From contig CASEQD010000012.1 of assembly GCA_949289935.1 (NCBI GenBank), positions 1 through 35,164 on the forward strand: 35,164 nucleotides of DNA, in the 5' to 3' direction. Positions within the stretch are counted from its first letter, which is position 1, and each line of letters begins with the position of its first letter. This document shows positions 24,403-34,163 of the stretch, one piece after another. The notes under the pieces are model-generated. The model saw only the letters and a list, made by a program, of their open reading frames with translations. It did no database searches and had not been told where the DNA came from. The translations under genes and the position numbers were made by a program. Origin of the DNA: an uncultured Pseudomonadota bacterium. GTDB lineage: Bacteria; Pseudomonadota; Alphaproteobacteria; RF32; CAG-239.

Positions 24403-26607
24403 TTAAACCATTCTGGTTAATTCATCCAGCATTTCATCCGCCGTTGTGATAATGTTTGTTGCCGCGGAATAAGCACGCTGGGTAACAATCATGTTTGAAA
24501 ATTCGGTTGCAAGATCGACGGTCGAACTTTCAAGAGCATTGGATGAAATTTCACCGGCACCGCTGGTTCCGGCGCGTTTAAGCAAAGCTTGTCCGGAACT
24601 GTCCGTCTCAATCCAGGCGTTGCCCGTCAGGGCTTCCATGCCGTTCGGATTGGAAAACGTTGCCAACGGCAGAATGGCAATCGGACGCGTTTCACCGTTG
24701 TCAAACAAAGCCGTAACAACACCGCTTTCATCAATTTGAACGCCTGAATAGCTTCCGAATTTTGCACCATCCTGATTAATATAGCTGGTGGTAAAATCGC
24801 CGGAAAGATTGGTCAGCCCGTCATTGGTACCGATATTTCCCATTTTCAGTTGAATTGTGGTGCCGTTTCCGAGAGAGCCGTCCATATTTTCAGCGCCGTT
24901 TGCCCATTGAATGGCCATTTCGTCGACATTAAAATATTTCGGCGTACCGTCGGAATTAAAACGGACGGCAGGAACCAGAGAACCCTGCTCAACCTCGTGG
25001 TTGCCGACGGAAAACTCGCTTCCGAGAGTAATTTCGGCGGCCAGATTCGTGCTCCAGCCGATATTCTTGTCGCGGGCGATTCCGCTGACGGCGGCGCCGA
25101 GCTCCTGTACGCTGAAAACAATATCCCCACCGGTGGATGAGGGCAAAATTTCAAGGCTCATGCCACTGGCGACAAAGCGTTCGGGCTCTGTGGCATTAAG
25201 ATTGAGAGCGCTGCTGAGCAGGGAAAGCATTTGCGGCACGTCAACCGTTGCGCCGCTGATGGCGCCGGCAAGATCAACCGTAATCTCATCGCCGCCGGCA
25301 ACGGTACCGTTTGTGAAAGTATAAGTTTTACCGTCGATGGTAATGCTTTTACCGACATAATCGGCCGCATTTTTTGATGTAAAGTCAATACGGGCGGAAT
25401 TTTTAATGTCTTCGTCAATCTCCGGAATTTCGAAAATTCCGGTCGGAATGCCGGTATCCTGTCTCGGATTGCAGGCGCTCTGAACACAGGAAAGCGTCTT
25501 GCTGGCATCAATGGTCAAAGCAGCCCCGGCCGTTGATTGAACGATGGAAATGGTATCGCCGCTTGCTGAAAAACGATTGGCGGAAGGAACATTTTCCTGA
25601 ATAGCCGTCAGAAAAGCATTGGTAAAATCTTCAATCGAGACGATTCCGGAAGAAAGATCTACGGCAATGTTTCCGGGCTGCACGGTATTGGGCGTATTTG
25701 TAAACTCGAAAGTATAAGTTGTCCCTGTCCCGGCATCCGTAATGGATATGGTTGAGCCGTTCTGCGGAATGGAGCTGAATTCAAGCTGTCCGGCTGCTGC
25801 ATAAACATCCGGCGTGGCGTCGATGGTGTTGCTGTTGCCGTACAGAATACTGTTGGCGGCGCCGCTGGGAACGCTGGACGACATATTCCAGCCGTTGGAG
25901 CTTGTTTTGGTAAAGTTAAGGCTCATATTGCTGGCGTTTCCCAAACTGTCATAAATCAGAGCCGAAACCTTCTGCGTGGAGCCGATGGCGTCCGTGCTGG
26001 GCAAATTGGCTCCGAAGCTGATTTGCTGCGTCGGAGTTGCCGTTCCGCCGATGGTTGCCAGATTAACAGGCTGCAGATTGCGGTTGTCAATGATGTTGTC
26101 ATTAATATAAACCGTGTTTCCGTTGCTGTCATAATAAGCCTTCATATAAGTAATACCGTTGATGTTTACGGTGCTGGCGTTGGCGTTTCCGTCCCAGGGA
26201 AGCAGAGACCAGCCTTGAGCATAAAAACCGCCGGTATTTACCAGATAGCCGTTGTTGTCAATGTCAAAATCGCCTGCGCGGGTATAAGCCCACAAATCGC
26301 CTTCGCCCGGATTGGCGGCCTGATTGACGACAAAATAACCGTTTCCGCTGATGGCAACCGCCGTTGAAGACGAGTTTGAAGCAAGCAGCCCCTGAACGTT
26401 AATTCCCTGTTTGCTGACCGGCTGAACGCCGCCCGGGGAATAATAACTGCTTGACGTTTGTTTTGTGACAAGCGTCTGAAACGAAGTGTTTGTGTTTTTA
26501 TAACCGACGGTGTTGATGTTGACGATATTGTCGGAAATAGCCCCCATCGCGTTCGACTGGGCAGCCAGTCCCGAAATACCTGATTGTAAAGCACCAAAAA
26601 TACTCAT
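24403..26607 (-). CDS. flgE: Flagellar hook protein FlgE
   Basis: A 734-residue hook subunit. The N-terminal rod/hook signature is SGISGLAAQSNAMGAISDNIVNINTVGYK. The C-terminal one is VDLATEFSNMIVTQRAYSAATNIITTADEMLDEL; together they form the coiled-coil core. Several NGYFVV and SVQ-type beta segments lie between. It is much longer than enteric FlgE (about 400 residues); the extra part (about 260-560) is Ser/Thr/Gly-rich surface-exposed sequence, and two Cys (CVQSACNP) may form a disulfide. AGGAG precedes ATG 26607, and FlgD is directly upstream. Confidence 0.94.
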   Translation of the reverse strand: MSIFGALQSGISGLAAQSNAMGAISDNIVNINTVGYKNTNTSFQTLVTKQTSSSYYSPGGVQPVSKQGINVQGLLASNSSSTAVAISGNGYFVVNQAANPGEGDLWAYTRAGDFDIDNNGYLVNTGGFYAQGWSLLPWDGNANASTVNINGITYMKAYYDSNGNTVYINDNIIDNRNLQPVNLATIGGTATPTQQISFGANLPSTDAIGSTQKVSALIYDSLGNASNMSLNFTKTSSNGWNMSSSVPSGAANSILYGNSNTIDATPDVYAAAGQLEFSSIPQNGSTISITDAGTGTTYTFEFTNTPNTVQPGNIAVDLSSGIVSIEDFTNAFLTAIQENVPSANRFSASGDTISIVQSTAGAALTIDASKTLSCVQSACNPRQDTGIPTGIFEIPEIDEDIKNSARIDFTSKNAADYVGKSITIDGKTYTFTNGTVAGGDEITVDLAGAISGATVDVPQMLSLLSSALNLNATEPERFVASGMSLEILPSSTGGDIVFSVQELGAAVSGIARDKNIGWSTNLAAEITLGSEFSVGNHEVEQGSLVPAVRFNSDGTPKYFNVDEMAIQWANGAENMDGSLGNGTTIQLKMGNIGTNDGLTNLSGDFTTSYINQDGAKFGSYSGVQIDESGVVTALFDNGETRPIAILPLATFSNPNGMEALTGNAWIETDSSGQALLKRAGTSGAGEISSNALESSTVDLATEFSNMIVTQRAYSAATNIITTADEMLDELTRMV

Positions 26608-26632
26608 AATTCTTCTCCTAAAGTTTTAATAA

Positions 26633-27466
26633 TTATAATAACCCGAGAGTGGCTGCCGCGGCGGCTGTTCGTGCAACGGCCGCAGCTGCTTCGGCAATGC
26701 CGGAGTCTTCTTCTCCGGAATTTTCTCCGCTTTCGGCAGATGAATCGCCGCTGCCTTCGGCGTCGCCGGCTGATGACTCACCTTTATCAAAATAGTCTTC
26801 ATTGCGGATTGTCAGAATATCGCTCAGATTGGCGGTCACCGCATCGCCGAGTCCGACATACACGCCGTTGGAATCACTGGCCACGCCGGTAACTTTTCCG
26901 AAAATACTGGTAATGACGCTGGCTTCTGTTTGTCCGGAAGGAACGGTTGTCGAAACCGAAATCTGATAAGCGCCGTCTTCCAGCTGATTGCCGTTGGAAT
27001 CTTTTCCGTCCCATGTAAATTCGTGAGTTCCGGCGCTGGTTTCGGCCGTTTCCGAATAAACAATCTTGCCGGACATATCTTTAACGGTAATAACAGCGGA
27101 AGAAACATCCTTATCCAGCGTATAAGCCGCTTTGGCTTTTCCGCCTTCCAGCGGCATAACGTCTCCCAGAACCTGAGCCACTTTTCCGATATAGGACACG
27201 GCCTGTGCACCGAGATTTGAAATGTTTAGCGACAACAGGCTGTCAAGCTTTTCATTGGTTTGAATGGCCTGTTCAACGCTGGAATATTGAACCAGTTGAT
27301 TGGTAAATTCTGCCGTATCCATCGGATCCAGCGGATCCTGATATTTCAGCTGGGTGGTCAGAAGGGTCAGAAAAGTGTCCATATCGGCTGACAAAGTCTG
27401 CGAAGCGGAATTTGTCGAAGATACGCCGGTTTGAACATAACCGTTAATCGAATTAACGTCAGACAT
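26633..27466 (-). CDS. flgD: Flagellar hook cap/assembly protein FlgD
   Basis: A 277-residue hook scaffold. The N-terminus has the FlgD core MDTFLTLLTTQLKYQDPLDPMDTAEFTNQLVQYSSVEQAIQTNEKL. The FlgD Tudor/Ig part has GKIVYSETAETSAGTHEFTWDGKDSNGNQLEDGAY. The last ~55 residues are unusual: an acidic Ser/Gly/Glu stretch followed by an Ala-rich end. AAAGGAG precedes ATG 27466. It is the middle gene of a three-gene hook operon. Confidence 0.94.
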   Translation of the reverse strand: MSDVNSINGYVQTGVSSTNSASQTLSADMDTFLTLLTTQLKYQDPLDPMDTAEFTNQLVQYSSVEQAIQTNEKLDSLLSLNISNLGAQAVSYIGKVAQVLGDVMPLEGGKAKAAYTLDKDVSSAVITVKDMSGKIVYSETAETSAGTHEFTWDGKDSNGNQLEDGAYQISVSTTVPSGQTEASVITSIFGKVTGVASDSNGVYVGLGDAVTANLSDILTIRNEDYFDKGESSAGDAEGSGDSSAESGENSGEEDSGIAEAAAAVARTAAAAATLGLL

Positions 27467-27479
27467 GGCTTTTCTCCTT

Positions 27480-29240
27480 TCATACTCTTATGTTGAGGGC
27501 GGATGTTCCGTCCCATACATCATAACTGGCCGATTCTTCGGCAAAGTTCTCATTTCCGGCTTCCCGGTTGAGGGCATCGCCCAAAAAGCTGCGCAGATTG
27601 CTGCCCTCATTTTGGCGTCCGGCTTGGGAATCATCCCTGAAACTGAAGCTGAAACTTCCGTTGTCGGTTTCAAAACCGGCCTCGTTAAAAGCCTTTTCCA
27701 ACGACGGAATTTCTTTTTGCAGCATATCCATTGTTTCCGGACGACTGGAAATAATATGTGCCTGCAGTTTGCCGTCTTTGGCTATCTGCATTTTAATTTC
27801 AATATGCCCGAGTTCTTCCGGCTTCAGCTGCACATTAATGGTATCTACGCCTTTAACCGCAGATTTTGTAATATTAACTTTGATTTGCTCGACGGCTTCT
27901 TTCCCCAATCCTTTGTAAACATCTCGGAAAGAGGTTTTGTTTTCGGTTTCGGCTCGTCCCTCGGTTTTAACGGAAGCGGACAAATCAGCGGCCAGCGAAG
28001 CATGTCCTGAAGAAGCCTGCTGCAGACCGCTTCCGGATTGAACATTTTGCAAAGTTTCGGTCTTGCCGGAAACTGCCGGATCAATCTGATTCTGCCCGGC
28101 GAAATTAAACAGATTGAGCTGCTGAGCTGTCTGAGGTTCGGATGTTTGAACGGAAGAACGTTCAACGGCGGAAGAAACAATATCGGTGTTTTTTTTGAGA
28201 GCAGGCTCTGTTTTGGTTTCATAAGCAGATTGCAAAACCTGCGTCGCGGAAAAATCTTCTTTTGCCGTTGCATAGGAAAAATTTTCCTCCGTAACGGAAA
28301 CATTGACCCTGGCTTTTTTGTTGCCGCCGATAACCTCGGACAATTTTACAGCCTCTTCGGCGGCAGTTTGGAGCGGCATTTCGGCGGACTGAGTGTTGGT
28401 TTGAGACATGGCAGCCGCATCCTGTCCTTTTTTGACAATGCGGGAAACTGGCGACAGCCCGCTTATTCCGGACATTTCAATATTTTCTTCCGGAGACGGC
28501 ATTTTGCCGGTATTGATTCCCTGATTTAATATTCCGGCAGCTTTGTCCTGTTGCCCGGATGATTTAAGATTTGCTGCGGCAACAAGTGTAATGTCCGATT
28601 TTCCGTCAAGGCTCTGAAAAGGAATCATACCGCTGTTTCCGTCGGACAAAAGCTGAGCCAGCTGTTTGCCCTGCATAACGGAATATTCGCCGGTCTCGGC
28701 ATTGAAAACGGTAACGGCGCCGGCCTGAGACAGTTCGGCCGGAGATATTTCGTCGCCGGTTGCCGGAAGCTGGAGCTGAACGGCGTCGGCAATGTCGTCC
28801 CCGGTGTTTTTGTCTTCATCCGCCGCCGGTTCTGAGGCAGTATCGGTAGTATCCTCGTGCAAACTTTCAGCCTTGTCTTCGGCCGGGGATGTTTTCTTGT
28901 CTTCGTTAACAGAAGAAGATTCTTCGGCAAACTTGTCTTCAGCCGGAATATCTTGCTTTTCTTCCCTGTCGGAAGCTTTTTCGGCGGTATTTTCCTTTTG
29001 GGCGTCCTGAACCGGATATTGTGATGAACTATCCCCGGAATTCTGATGGAAGGAAACCTGTTTTCCTGACGATGCGGCAATCTCGTTTCCGGCAGGACTG
29101 AAAAAATTTTTGCTGTTGATTAAATCAATAAACTCGGCGCCCGCGGAAGATTTTTTTGAAGTTTCTCCGTTTTGGGACGGTGAACCGGTCGTTCTTCCGG
29201 CCATCATATTGTTAATATTGTTTATATCTTTAATTTCCAT
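27480..29240 (-). CDS. fliK: Flagellar hook-length control protein FliK
   Basis: A 586-residue ruler protein. The first ~430 residues are disordered (rich in Ser, Glu, Ala and Gln). The conserved C-terminal Flg_hook domain (about 440-545) has INVQLKPEELGHIEIKMQIAKDGKLQAHIISSRPETMDMLQKEIPSLEKAFNEAGF. It senses hook length and switches the export gate from hook to filament substrates. ATG 29240 (MEIKDI) follows AAGGA; the longer frame from 29345 would read through the promoter and terminator and is rejected. First gene of the fliK-flgD-flgE operon. Confidence 0.93.
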   Translation of the reverse strand: MEIKDINNINNMMAGRTTGSPSQNGETSKKSSAGAEFIDLINSKNFFSPAGNEIAASSGKQVSFHQNSGDSSSQYPVQDAQKENTAEKASDREEKQDIPAEDKFAEESSSVNEDKKTSPAEDKAESLHEDTTDTASEPAADEDKNTGDDIADAVQLQLPATGDEISPAELSQAGAVTVFNAETGEYSVMQGKQLAQLLSDGNSGMIPFQSLDGKSDITLVAAANLKSSGQQDKAAGILNQGINTGKMPSPEENIEMSGISGLSPVSRIVKKGQDAAAMSQTNTQSAEMPLQTAAEEAVKLSEVIGGNKKARVNVSVTEENFSYATAKEDFSATQVLQSAYETKTEPALKKNTDIVSSAVERSSVQTSEPQTAQQLNLFNFAGQNQIDPAVSGKTETLQNVQSGSGLQQASSGHASLAADLSASVKTEGRAETENKTSFRDVYKGLGKEAVEQIKVNITKSAVKGVDTINVQLKPEELGHIEIKMQIAKDGKLQAHIISSRPETMDMLQKEIPSLEKAFNEAGFETDNGSFSFSFRDDSQAGRQNEGSNLRSFLGDALNREAGNENFAEESASYDVWDGTSALNIRV

Positions 29241-29277
29241 GGCAAAAATCCTTAAATTAAGTTGCTCTAAAAATAAA

Positions 29278-29295
29278 ATGCAAAAAACGTGCCAA
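29278..29295 (-). promoter_or_regulatory. Sigma-54-type promoter for fliK-flgD-flgE
   Basis: On the minus strand TTGGCACGTTTTTTGCA contains GG (29293-29292) and GC (29281-29280) separated by exactly 10 nt. This closely fits the sigma-54 consensus TGGCACG-N4-TTGC. The expected start is about 29268, 28 nt ahead of the fliK ATG. Its likely activator, FlbD, is encoded at 19080-20405. Confidence 0.82.
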
Positions 29296-29310
29296 ATATA
29301 TTTTTTTTTG

Positions 29311-29336
29311 CAAAAAAATCCCCCGTTTCCGGGGGA
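29311..29336 (-). terminator. Intrinsic terminator of the parvulin gene
   Basis: TCCCCC (29319-29324) pairs with GGGGGA (29331-29336). On the minus strand it is followed by TTTTTTTG and a further T-run. It sits between the parvulin stop and the fliK promoter. Confidence 0.88.
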
Positions 29337-29365
29337 GTTGGGCATAACAATAAAAAATCTGGCTC

Positions 29366-30202
29366 TTACTTCTTTTCTTCGGTTTGCGCCGGATCCTTAA
29401 TTTCCTTGCCGTCCAGAGAATATTTTTCTATTTTGGCTTTTTCATACAATTCGCCAAAAGTTTCCCCGATGGCCTGCTGGGTCAGAATACCCTTCAGCTG
29501 AGGCTCCATCTGCTTTTTGGGCAAAGGCTTGGCGTCTCTGATGTCTTCGACCAGAATAACATGATAACCGAACTGGGTTTTAACCGGTTTTTGAGAATAC
29601 TCGCCTTTTTTCAGGGCAAAAGCGGCTTCACCAAATTCCGGCACCATCATTTGTTTGGTGAAATAACCGAGATCGGCCGGTTCTTTGGAATAGGTCTGTG
29701 CCAGCTCGTCAAACTTTTCGCCTTTTTTCAGCTTGGAAATAACTTCTTTGGCTTTTGTTTCTGAATCGACCAGAATATGCTTGGCTTTGACTTCTTTTTG
29801 TCCTTTGAATTCTTTTTCATATTGTTTATACAGGTCGTCGATTTTATCCTGCGTAATCATCTTGTCGACTTTCTTTTCAAGATAAATTTTGCGGGCAATT
29901 TCTTCTTTGGCGTTTTGCACCTGCTTTTTATATTCGGGCGTGTCGGTTACTTCGGCTTCTTCAGCGGCCTGATACAACAGCTTGCCGTTAACATAGACGT
30001 CCAGAGCCTTGGCGTAAAAATCGTCAAAGTTGACGCGGCTGTTTATTTCCGGATTGTCTTTGTAGCCTTCACGCATCTCCTTAACCGTGATTTTTTCGCC
30101 GTTGACTACGGCCGCCACGCCGTCTTTTCCTTCGGCGCGGGCCGTAAGCGGGTTGAGTACCAGCAGGGAAAGGGCTGCTGCGGCCAATAATTTATTACGC
30201 AT
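29366..30202 (-). CDS. Periplasmic parvulin-type peptidyl-prolyl isomerase
   Basis: A 278-residue exported foldase. The signal peptide MRNKLLAAAALSLLVLNPLTARAEG ends at ARA. A SurA/PrsA-like N-terminal helical part follows (AAVVNGEKITVKEMREGYK), with the parvulin domain (about 140-240) showing KAKHILVDSETKAKEV, GEKFDELAQTYSKEP, DLGYFTKQMMVPEFGEAAFALKKGE, and TQFGYHVILVEDI. It catalyses prolyl isomerisation and assists folding of exported proteins. GGAGG six nt ahead of ATG 30202 decides the start over 30214 and 30262. Divergent from secA. Confidence 0.92.
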   Translation of the reverse strand: MRNKLLAAAALSLLVLNPLTARAEGKDGVAAVVNGEKITVKEMREGYKDNPEINSRVNFDDFYAKALDVYVNGKLLYQAAEEAEVTDTPEYKKQVQNAKEEIARKIYLEKKVDKMITQDKIDDLYKQYEKEFKGQKEVKAKHILVDSETKAKEVISKLKKGEKFDELAQTYSKEPADLGYFTKQMMVPEFGEAAFALKKGEYSQKPVKTQFGYHVILVEDIRDAKPLPKKQMEPQLKGILTQQAIGETFGELYEKAKIEKYSLDGKEIKDPAQTEEKK

Positions 30203-30299
30203 CTGTACCTCCATAAAAATTAACTCACGTTCATTTATAAAAGAAGTTGATTTTTTTTCCAAGCAATTTTTTTAGAAGTTTATAAATCTGTGCAAAGTA

Positions 30300-30339
30300 T
30301 TGACTTTATCCGGCATTGACACTAAATGTAGGATAATAT
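30300..30339 (+). promoter_or_regulatory. Candidate secA promoter region
   Basis: TTGACT (30300-30305) is followed at 17 nt by TAAATG (30323-30328). A second TTGACA lies at 30316-30321 and a TAATAT at 30334-30339, but those two are only 12 nt apart. One of these combinations probably drives secA; which one is not clear. Confidence 0.35.
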
Positions 30340-30370
30340 GTAAAAAGGTAATAAAAATTAAGGAATTATA

Positions 30371-33106
30371 ATGCTGGGAAAAATCGCAAAAACCATTTTT
30401 GGCAGCGCCAATGACAGATTTGTAAAAAGACAATATAAACTCGTTCAAAAAATAAATTCGCTGGAACCGGCGGCGGAAAAACTTTCCGATGAAGAATTAA
30501 AAAACAAGACGGAAGAGTTTCGTTCCCGCTTAAAAGAAGGTGAAACGCTTGACGATCTGCTGCCGGAGGCTTTTGCCGTTGTCCGCGAAGCGGCCAAACG
30601 CACGCTCGGCCAGCGCCATTACGATGTTCAGCTCATCGGCGGCATTGTTTTGCACCGCGGCATGATTGCTGAAATGAAAACCGGTGAGGGAAAAACGCTG
30701 GTCGAAACACTCCCGGCTTATCTGAATGCGCTGGAAGGAAAGGGTGTTCATATCGTTACCGTTAACGACTACCTGGCTCAGCGCGATGCGGAGTGGATGG
30801 GGCAGATATTCCGTTTTCTCGGGCTGACGGTCGGCTTCATTGTTCATGGCAAAAGCGATGAAGAGCGCCGCGAAGCTTACAATTGCGACATCACTTATGC
30901 CACCAACAACGAGCTTGGTTTCGACTATTTGCGCGACAACATGAAATTCAGCCTGCGCGAAATGGTGCAGCGCCCGTTTAATTATGCCATTGTCGATGAA
31001 GTCGATTCTATTTTGATTGATGAAGCGCGTACGCCTCTGATTATTTCCGGCGCCGCGGAAGATTCTTCCGAAAAATATATTTCGGTCAACCGCGTCATTC
31101 CGAGGCTTGTCCCGGCCGATTACGAAAAAGACGAAAAAGCGCGTACCGTTGTCCTCACCGAAGCCGGTATGACCCATGTTGAAGAATTGCTGCGCGAGGT
31201 CGGGCTGATTAAGGAAGGGGGACTCTACGATTTGGCAAACGTAACCCTTGTCCATCATGTCAATCAGGCGCTCAGGGCGCACAAAATGTTTACCCGCGAT
31301 GTTGACTATATTGTCAAAGACGGCAAGGTAATGATTATTGACGAGTTTACCGGCCGTATGATGGAAGGGCGTCGTTATTCCGACGGACTTCATCAGGCGC
31401 TGGAAGCCAAAGAAGGAGTTGAAATCCAGTCGGAAAACCAGACTCTGGCATCCATCACTTTCCAAAATTATTTCCGCTTATATCCCAAACTGGCGGGAAT
31501 GACCGGAACGGCCATGACCGAGGAAGCCGAATTTAATGAAATCTATAATCTGAATTGCATTGAAATACCGACCAACCGTCCGGTCGTGCGCAAAGATGAA
31601 CATGATGAAATCTATCGTACGGCAAAAGAAAAATACAATGCTATTATTGATACAATTCTGGACTGCCACCGCCGCGGCCAGCCGATTCTGGTCGGAACGA
31701 CCTCCATTGAAAAATCGGAACTGGTTGCAGATTTGCTGCGCAAGCGCTCGGATATTCATTTTGAAGTCTTAAATGCCCGCCACCATGAACGCGAAGCGGC
31801 GATTGTGGCGCAGGCCGGCGTTCCCGGTGCCGTAACCATTGCCACCAATATGGCCGGCCGCGGAACCGACATCCAGCTCGGCGGCAATCTTGACATGCGT
31901 CTGAAAAGCGTTTTGAAAGGAGACGAAACCGGGGCGGAAATTGAAAAGATTAAAGAAAAAATCAAAGCCGAAATTGCAGCCGGAAAAGAAAAAGCGCTGG
32001 CCGCCGGCGGTTTATATGTTCTCGGGACGGAACGCCACGAAAGCCGCCGTATTGATAACCAGCTGCGCGGACGTTCCGGACGCCAGGGAGATCCGGGAAC
32101 GTCAAAATTTTTCCTGTCTCTGGAAGACGACCTCATGCGCATTTTCGGATCCGAGCGGATGAGCGCCATGCTGCAGCGTCTCGGCCTGCCCGAGGGTGAA
32201 GCGCTTGTTCATCCGTGGATAAGCCGTGCTATTGAAAAAGCTCAGCAAAAAGTGGAAGAGCGCAATTTTGACATTCGTAAAAATCTTCTCAAATATGACA
32301 ATGTCATGAACGACCAGCGCAAGGTTATTTACGAACAACGCCGGGAACTGATGGAAAGTAGCGACGTTTCCGCCACTGTTGATGAAATGCGCGATGAATA
32401 TATTGAAGATGTTGTTTCGGCTTATGTGCCGCACGGCAGCATCCCGTCCGAATGGCCGTTAAAAGAGCTTAAAGCCGAATTGCTCCGCATTACCGGAACG
32501 GATCTTCCTCTGGAAGAATGGGCAAAAGAGCCGCAGGCCGATGCCGAGACAATGGCTGAACATATACTTAAAGCGGTGGCGGACGGCATTAAGGAAAAAA
32601 ACAGTGGCGTTCCTGCCGAATTGATGTCCATGGTCGAAAAAAGCATTTTGCTTCAGGTTCTGGATCAGTTGTGGAAAGATCATATCGCTGCGCTGGATCA
32701 AATGCGCCACACCATTGTTCTCCGTGCTTACGGGCAGAAAGACCCGCTGAACGAATACAAAAAAGAAGCGTTCAACATGTTTTCAAACATGCTGGATATG
32801 CTGCGTGAAAAAGTAACCTTTTTGGTTTGCCGCGCCCAAATTCAGATGGGTGATGCCGACGCGCTGCAAAACCGGGAAGTGCGCCATAAAAATGTCCGTG
32901 AAATTCATGAAACGCCGGAGGCTTTGGTTGGCGGCTCTTCCCGGGCGCCTGCGGAACCGGAACCGGCGGAAAAACGCTCGCCGTTTGTATATAATACGGC
33001 GGAATTCGATCCCAACCGTCCGGAAACCTGGGGCAAAATTTCCCGCAACGATCCCTGTCCCTGCGGCAGCGGCTTGAAATACAAACACTGCCACGGCAAA
33101 ATCTGA
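30371..33106 (+). CDS. secA: Preprotein translocase ATPase SecA
   Basis: A 911-residue, full-length Sec motor. NBD1 has [21 protein letters not shown] (Walker A) and [20 protein letters not shown] (Walker B). The preprotein-crosslinking domain and NBD2 follow ([47 protein letters not shown]). The helical scaffold contains [18 protein letters not shown]. The C-terminus carries an intact SEC-C zinc motif, CxCxxxxxxxxCH ([17 protein letters not shown]), which binds zinc and SecB. ATG 30371 follows AAGGA. It is transcribed alone; a small AAACC/GGTTT hairpin with a T-run (33107-33118) may end it. Confidence 0.97.
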   Translation: MLGKIAKTIFGSANDRFVKRQYKLVQKINSLEPAAEKLSDEELKNKTEEFRSRLKEGETLDDLLPEAFAVVREAAKRTLGQRHYDVQLIGGIVLHRGMIAEMKTGEGKTLVETLPAYLNALEGKGVHIVTVNDYLAQRDAEWMGQIFRFLGLTVGFIVHGKSDEERREAYNCDITYATNNELGFDYLRDNMKFSLREMVQRPFNYAIVDEVDSILIDEARTPLIISGAAEDSSEKYISVNRVIPRLVPADYEKDEKARTVVLTEAGMTHVEELLREVGLIKEGGLYDLANVTLVHHVNQALRAHKMFTRDVDYIVKDGKVMIIDEFTGRMMEGRRYSDGLHQALEAKEGVEIQSENQTLASITFQNYFRLYPKLAGMTGTAMTEEAEFNEIYNLNCIEIPTNRPVVRKDEHDEIYRTAKEKYNAIIDTILDCHRRGQPILVGTTSIEKSELVADLLRKRSDIHFEVLNARHHEREAAIVAQAGVPGAVTIATNMAGRGTDIQLGGNLDMRLKSVLKGDETGAEIEKIKEKIKAEIAAGKEKALAAGGLYVLGTERHESRRIDNQLRGRSGRQGDPGTSKFFLSLEDDLMRIFGSERMSAMLQRLGLPEGEALVHPWISRAIEKAQQKVEERNFDIRKNLLKYDNVMNDQRKVIYEQRRELMESSDVSATVDEMRDEYIEDVVSAYVPHGSIPSEWPLKELKAELLRITGTDLPLEEWAKEPQADAETMAEHILKAVADGIKEKNSGVPAELMSMVEKSILLQVLDQLWKDHIAALDQMRHTIVLRAYGQKDPLNEYKKEAFNMFSNMLDMLREKVTFLVCRAQIQMGDADALQNREVRHKNVREIHETPEALVGGSSRAPAEPEPAEKRSPFVYNTAEFDPNRPETWGKISRNDPCPCGSGLKYKHCHGKI

Positions 33107-33148
33107 AACCTGCGGTTTTTATTCAAACCTTGTTTTCCAATAACAAAA

Positions 33149-33178
33149 TTGTGCTCTCTTTCATAAAGGAGAGCACAA
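33149..33178 (-). terminator. Hairpin between secA and the converging Cys-rich gene
   Basis: TTGTGCTCTC (33149-33158) pairs with GAGAGCACAA (33169-33178), a perfect 10-bp stem with a 10-nt loop. On the minus strand it is followed by TTTTGTTATT, so it best serves the gene at 33208-34146. Confidence 0.8.
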
Positions 33179-33207
33179 GTGAAAATAAGGTATTTATCAA
33201 TCCGATA

Positions 33208-34146
33208 CTAATTTTGCACGGGTAATGCGACTTCGCGCACAGGCCGGACAGCAATTTTTTCAGCCATCTTGGTATTACACCTGCTTGAAATACAGTTGCC
33301 TTCATCATCCTTAGAAGGGACGTGTAAGGAATATGCACCGGAGCTAGCAGCTATAAAAGCATCATTAGCTGAATGTTCGGTTGATGTCCAATAATCACCA
33401 TAGTCACTACCCAAATCACCCACCCGTTGAAATTTATAGCCAAACATTTCACGGGCAACGCCCCCCGCAGGCAGGCACCAATCTCCGGGCTGGGTTTCTT
33501 CCGTACGATATTCATGAGCCGCCCAGGCCGCGGGATATTTATTTTTATCACCGGCGGCGATAAGTTTGGCCGTATTGCCGCAACTGTCCACATCAGACAC
33601 GGCCTCCTTTTCGGAAGCATAGTTTTTCAAACCGGGAACATCGTCATTCAGAGGTCCCCAGGTATAATAGCCTGCATGCTCCAGTGCGGCTATTTGTCCG
33701 TAGCCTTTACCGTCGGAATACACAACAATCCCGATTGGTTTCTTGACATCAACATCAATCAGTGACATGGAACAGGTGTTGTCACTGTAAAAAACGCTGC
33801 CGACGCGGCAATCTGTAATTTCAACGCAGCCTTTTCCGTCTTGCCACTCAAATCCGTCATAACATTCGCACTTAACATATTTTCCGTTGCAGGGCTCTCC
33901 AATGCCTTTACCTTCTAAATATCCTCTGCCGAAACAGGTATAGGGAAAATCCTTGCATTCGCCGCCGTTTAAATTTTCGGGACAATACCAATAATTTCCG
34001 AAAGGACATTTGAGCCCGCCGTCACAACTCAAACTGCTGCTATATCCCATATCTGTACAAGCCGGAGTTTGAATGCAGGCAGCCCTTGGTTGGGAAATAC
34101 CGCAGCAAAAAACAAGAGCGGTTGTTGTAAATAAAAATTTTCTCAT
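33208..34146 (-). CDS. Secreted Cys-rich protein with DUF1566/Lcl-like domain
   Basis: A 312-residue exported protein. The start ATG 34146 (MRKFLF) has a perfect AAAGGAGG site and gives a clear signal peptide ending near QPRA-A. An N-terminal Cys-rich region follows (CTDMGY, KCPFGNYWYCP, GEPCNGKYVKCECYDGFEW). A DUF1566-type domain then runs from KPIGIVVYSDGKGYGQIAAL through YPAAWAAHEY and GDWCLPAGGV to DYWTSTEHSANDAF and AVRPVREV. It is homologous to the genes at 1-732 and 4908-5692, but with a longer loop before the VRPV ending. It lies 17 nt after another Cys-rich gene, so the two form a unit. Function unknown. Confidence 0.82.
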   Translation of the reverse strand: MRKFLFTTTALVFCCGISQPRAACIQTPACTDMGYSSSLSCDGGLKCPFGNYWYCPENLNGGECKDFPYTCFGRGYLEGKGIGEPCNGKYVKCECYDGFEWQDGKGCVEITDCRVGSVFYSDNTCSMSLIDVDVKKPIGIVVYSDGKGYGQIAALEHAGYYTWGPLNDDVPGLKNYASEKEAVSDVDSCGNTAKLIAAGDKNKYPAAWAAHEYRTEETQPGDWCLPAGGVAREMFGYKFQRVGDLGSDYGDYWTSTEHSANDAFIAASSGAYSLHVPSKDDEGNCISSRCNTKMAEKIAVRPVREVALPVQN

Positions 34147-34163
34147 CTTTTCCTCCTTTGATT

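Noticed and set aside
29241-29345. Extended N-terminus of FliK starting at 29345
   Set aside because: It would read through the sigma-54-type promoter and part of the parvulin terminator; ATG 29240 has an AAGGA ribosome site.
30530-31465. 311-codon open frame antisense to secA
   Set aside because: Lies fully inside the strongly supported secA gene, has no ribosome site or recognisable motif, and follows from the codon bias of the sense strand.
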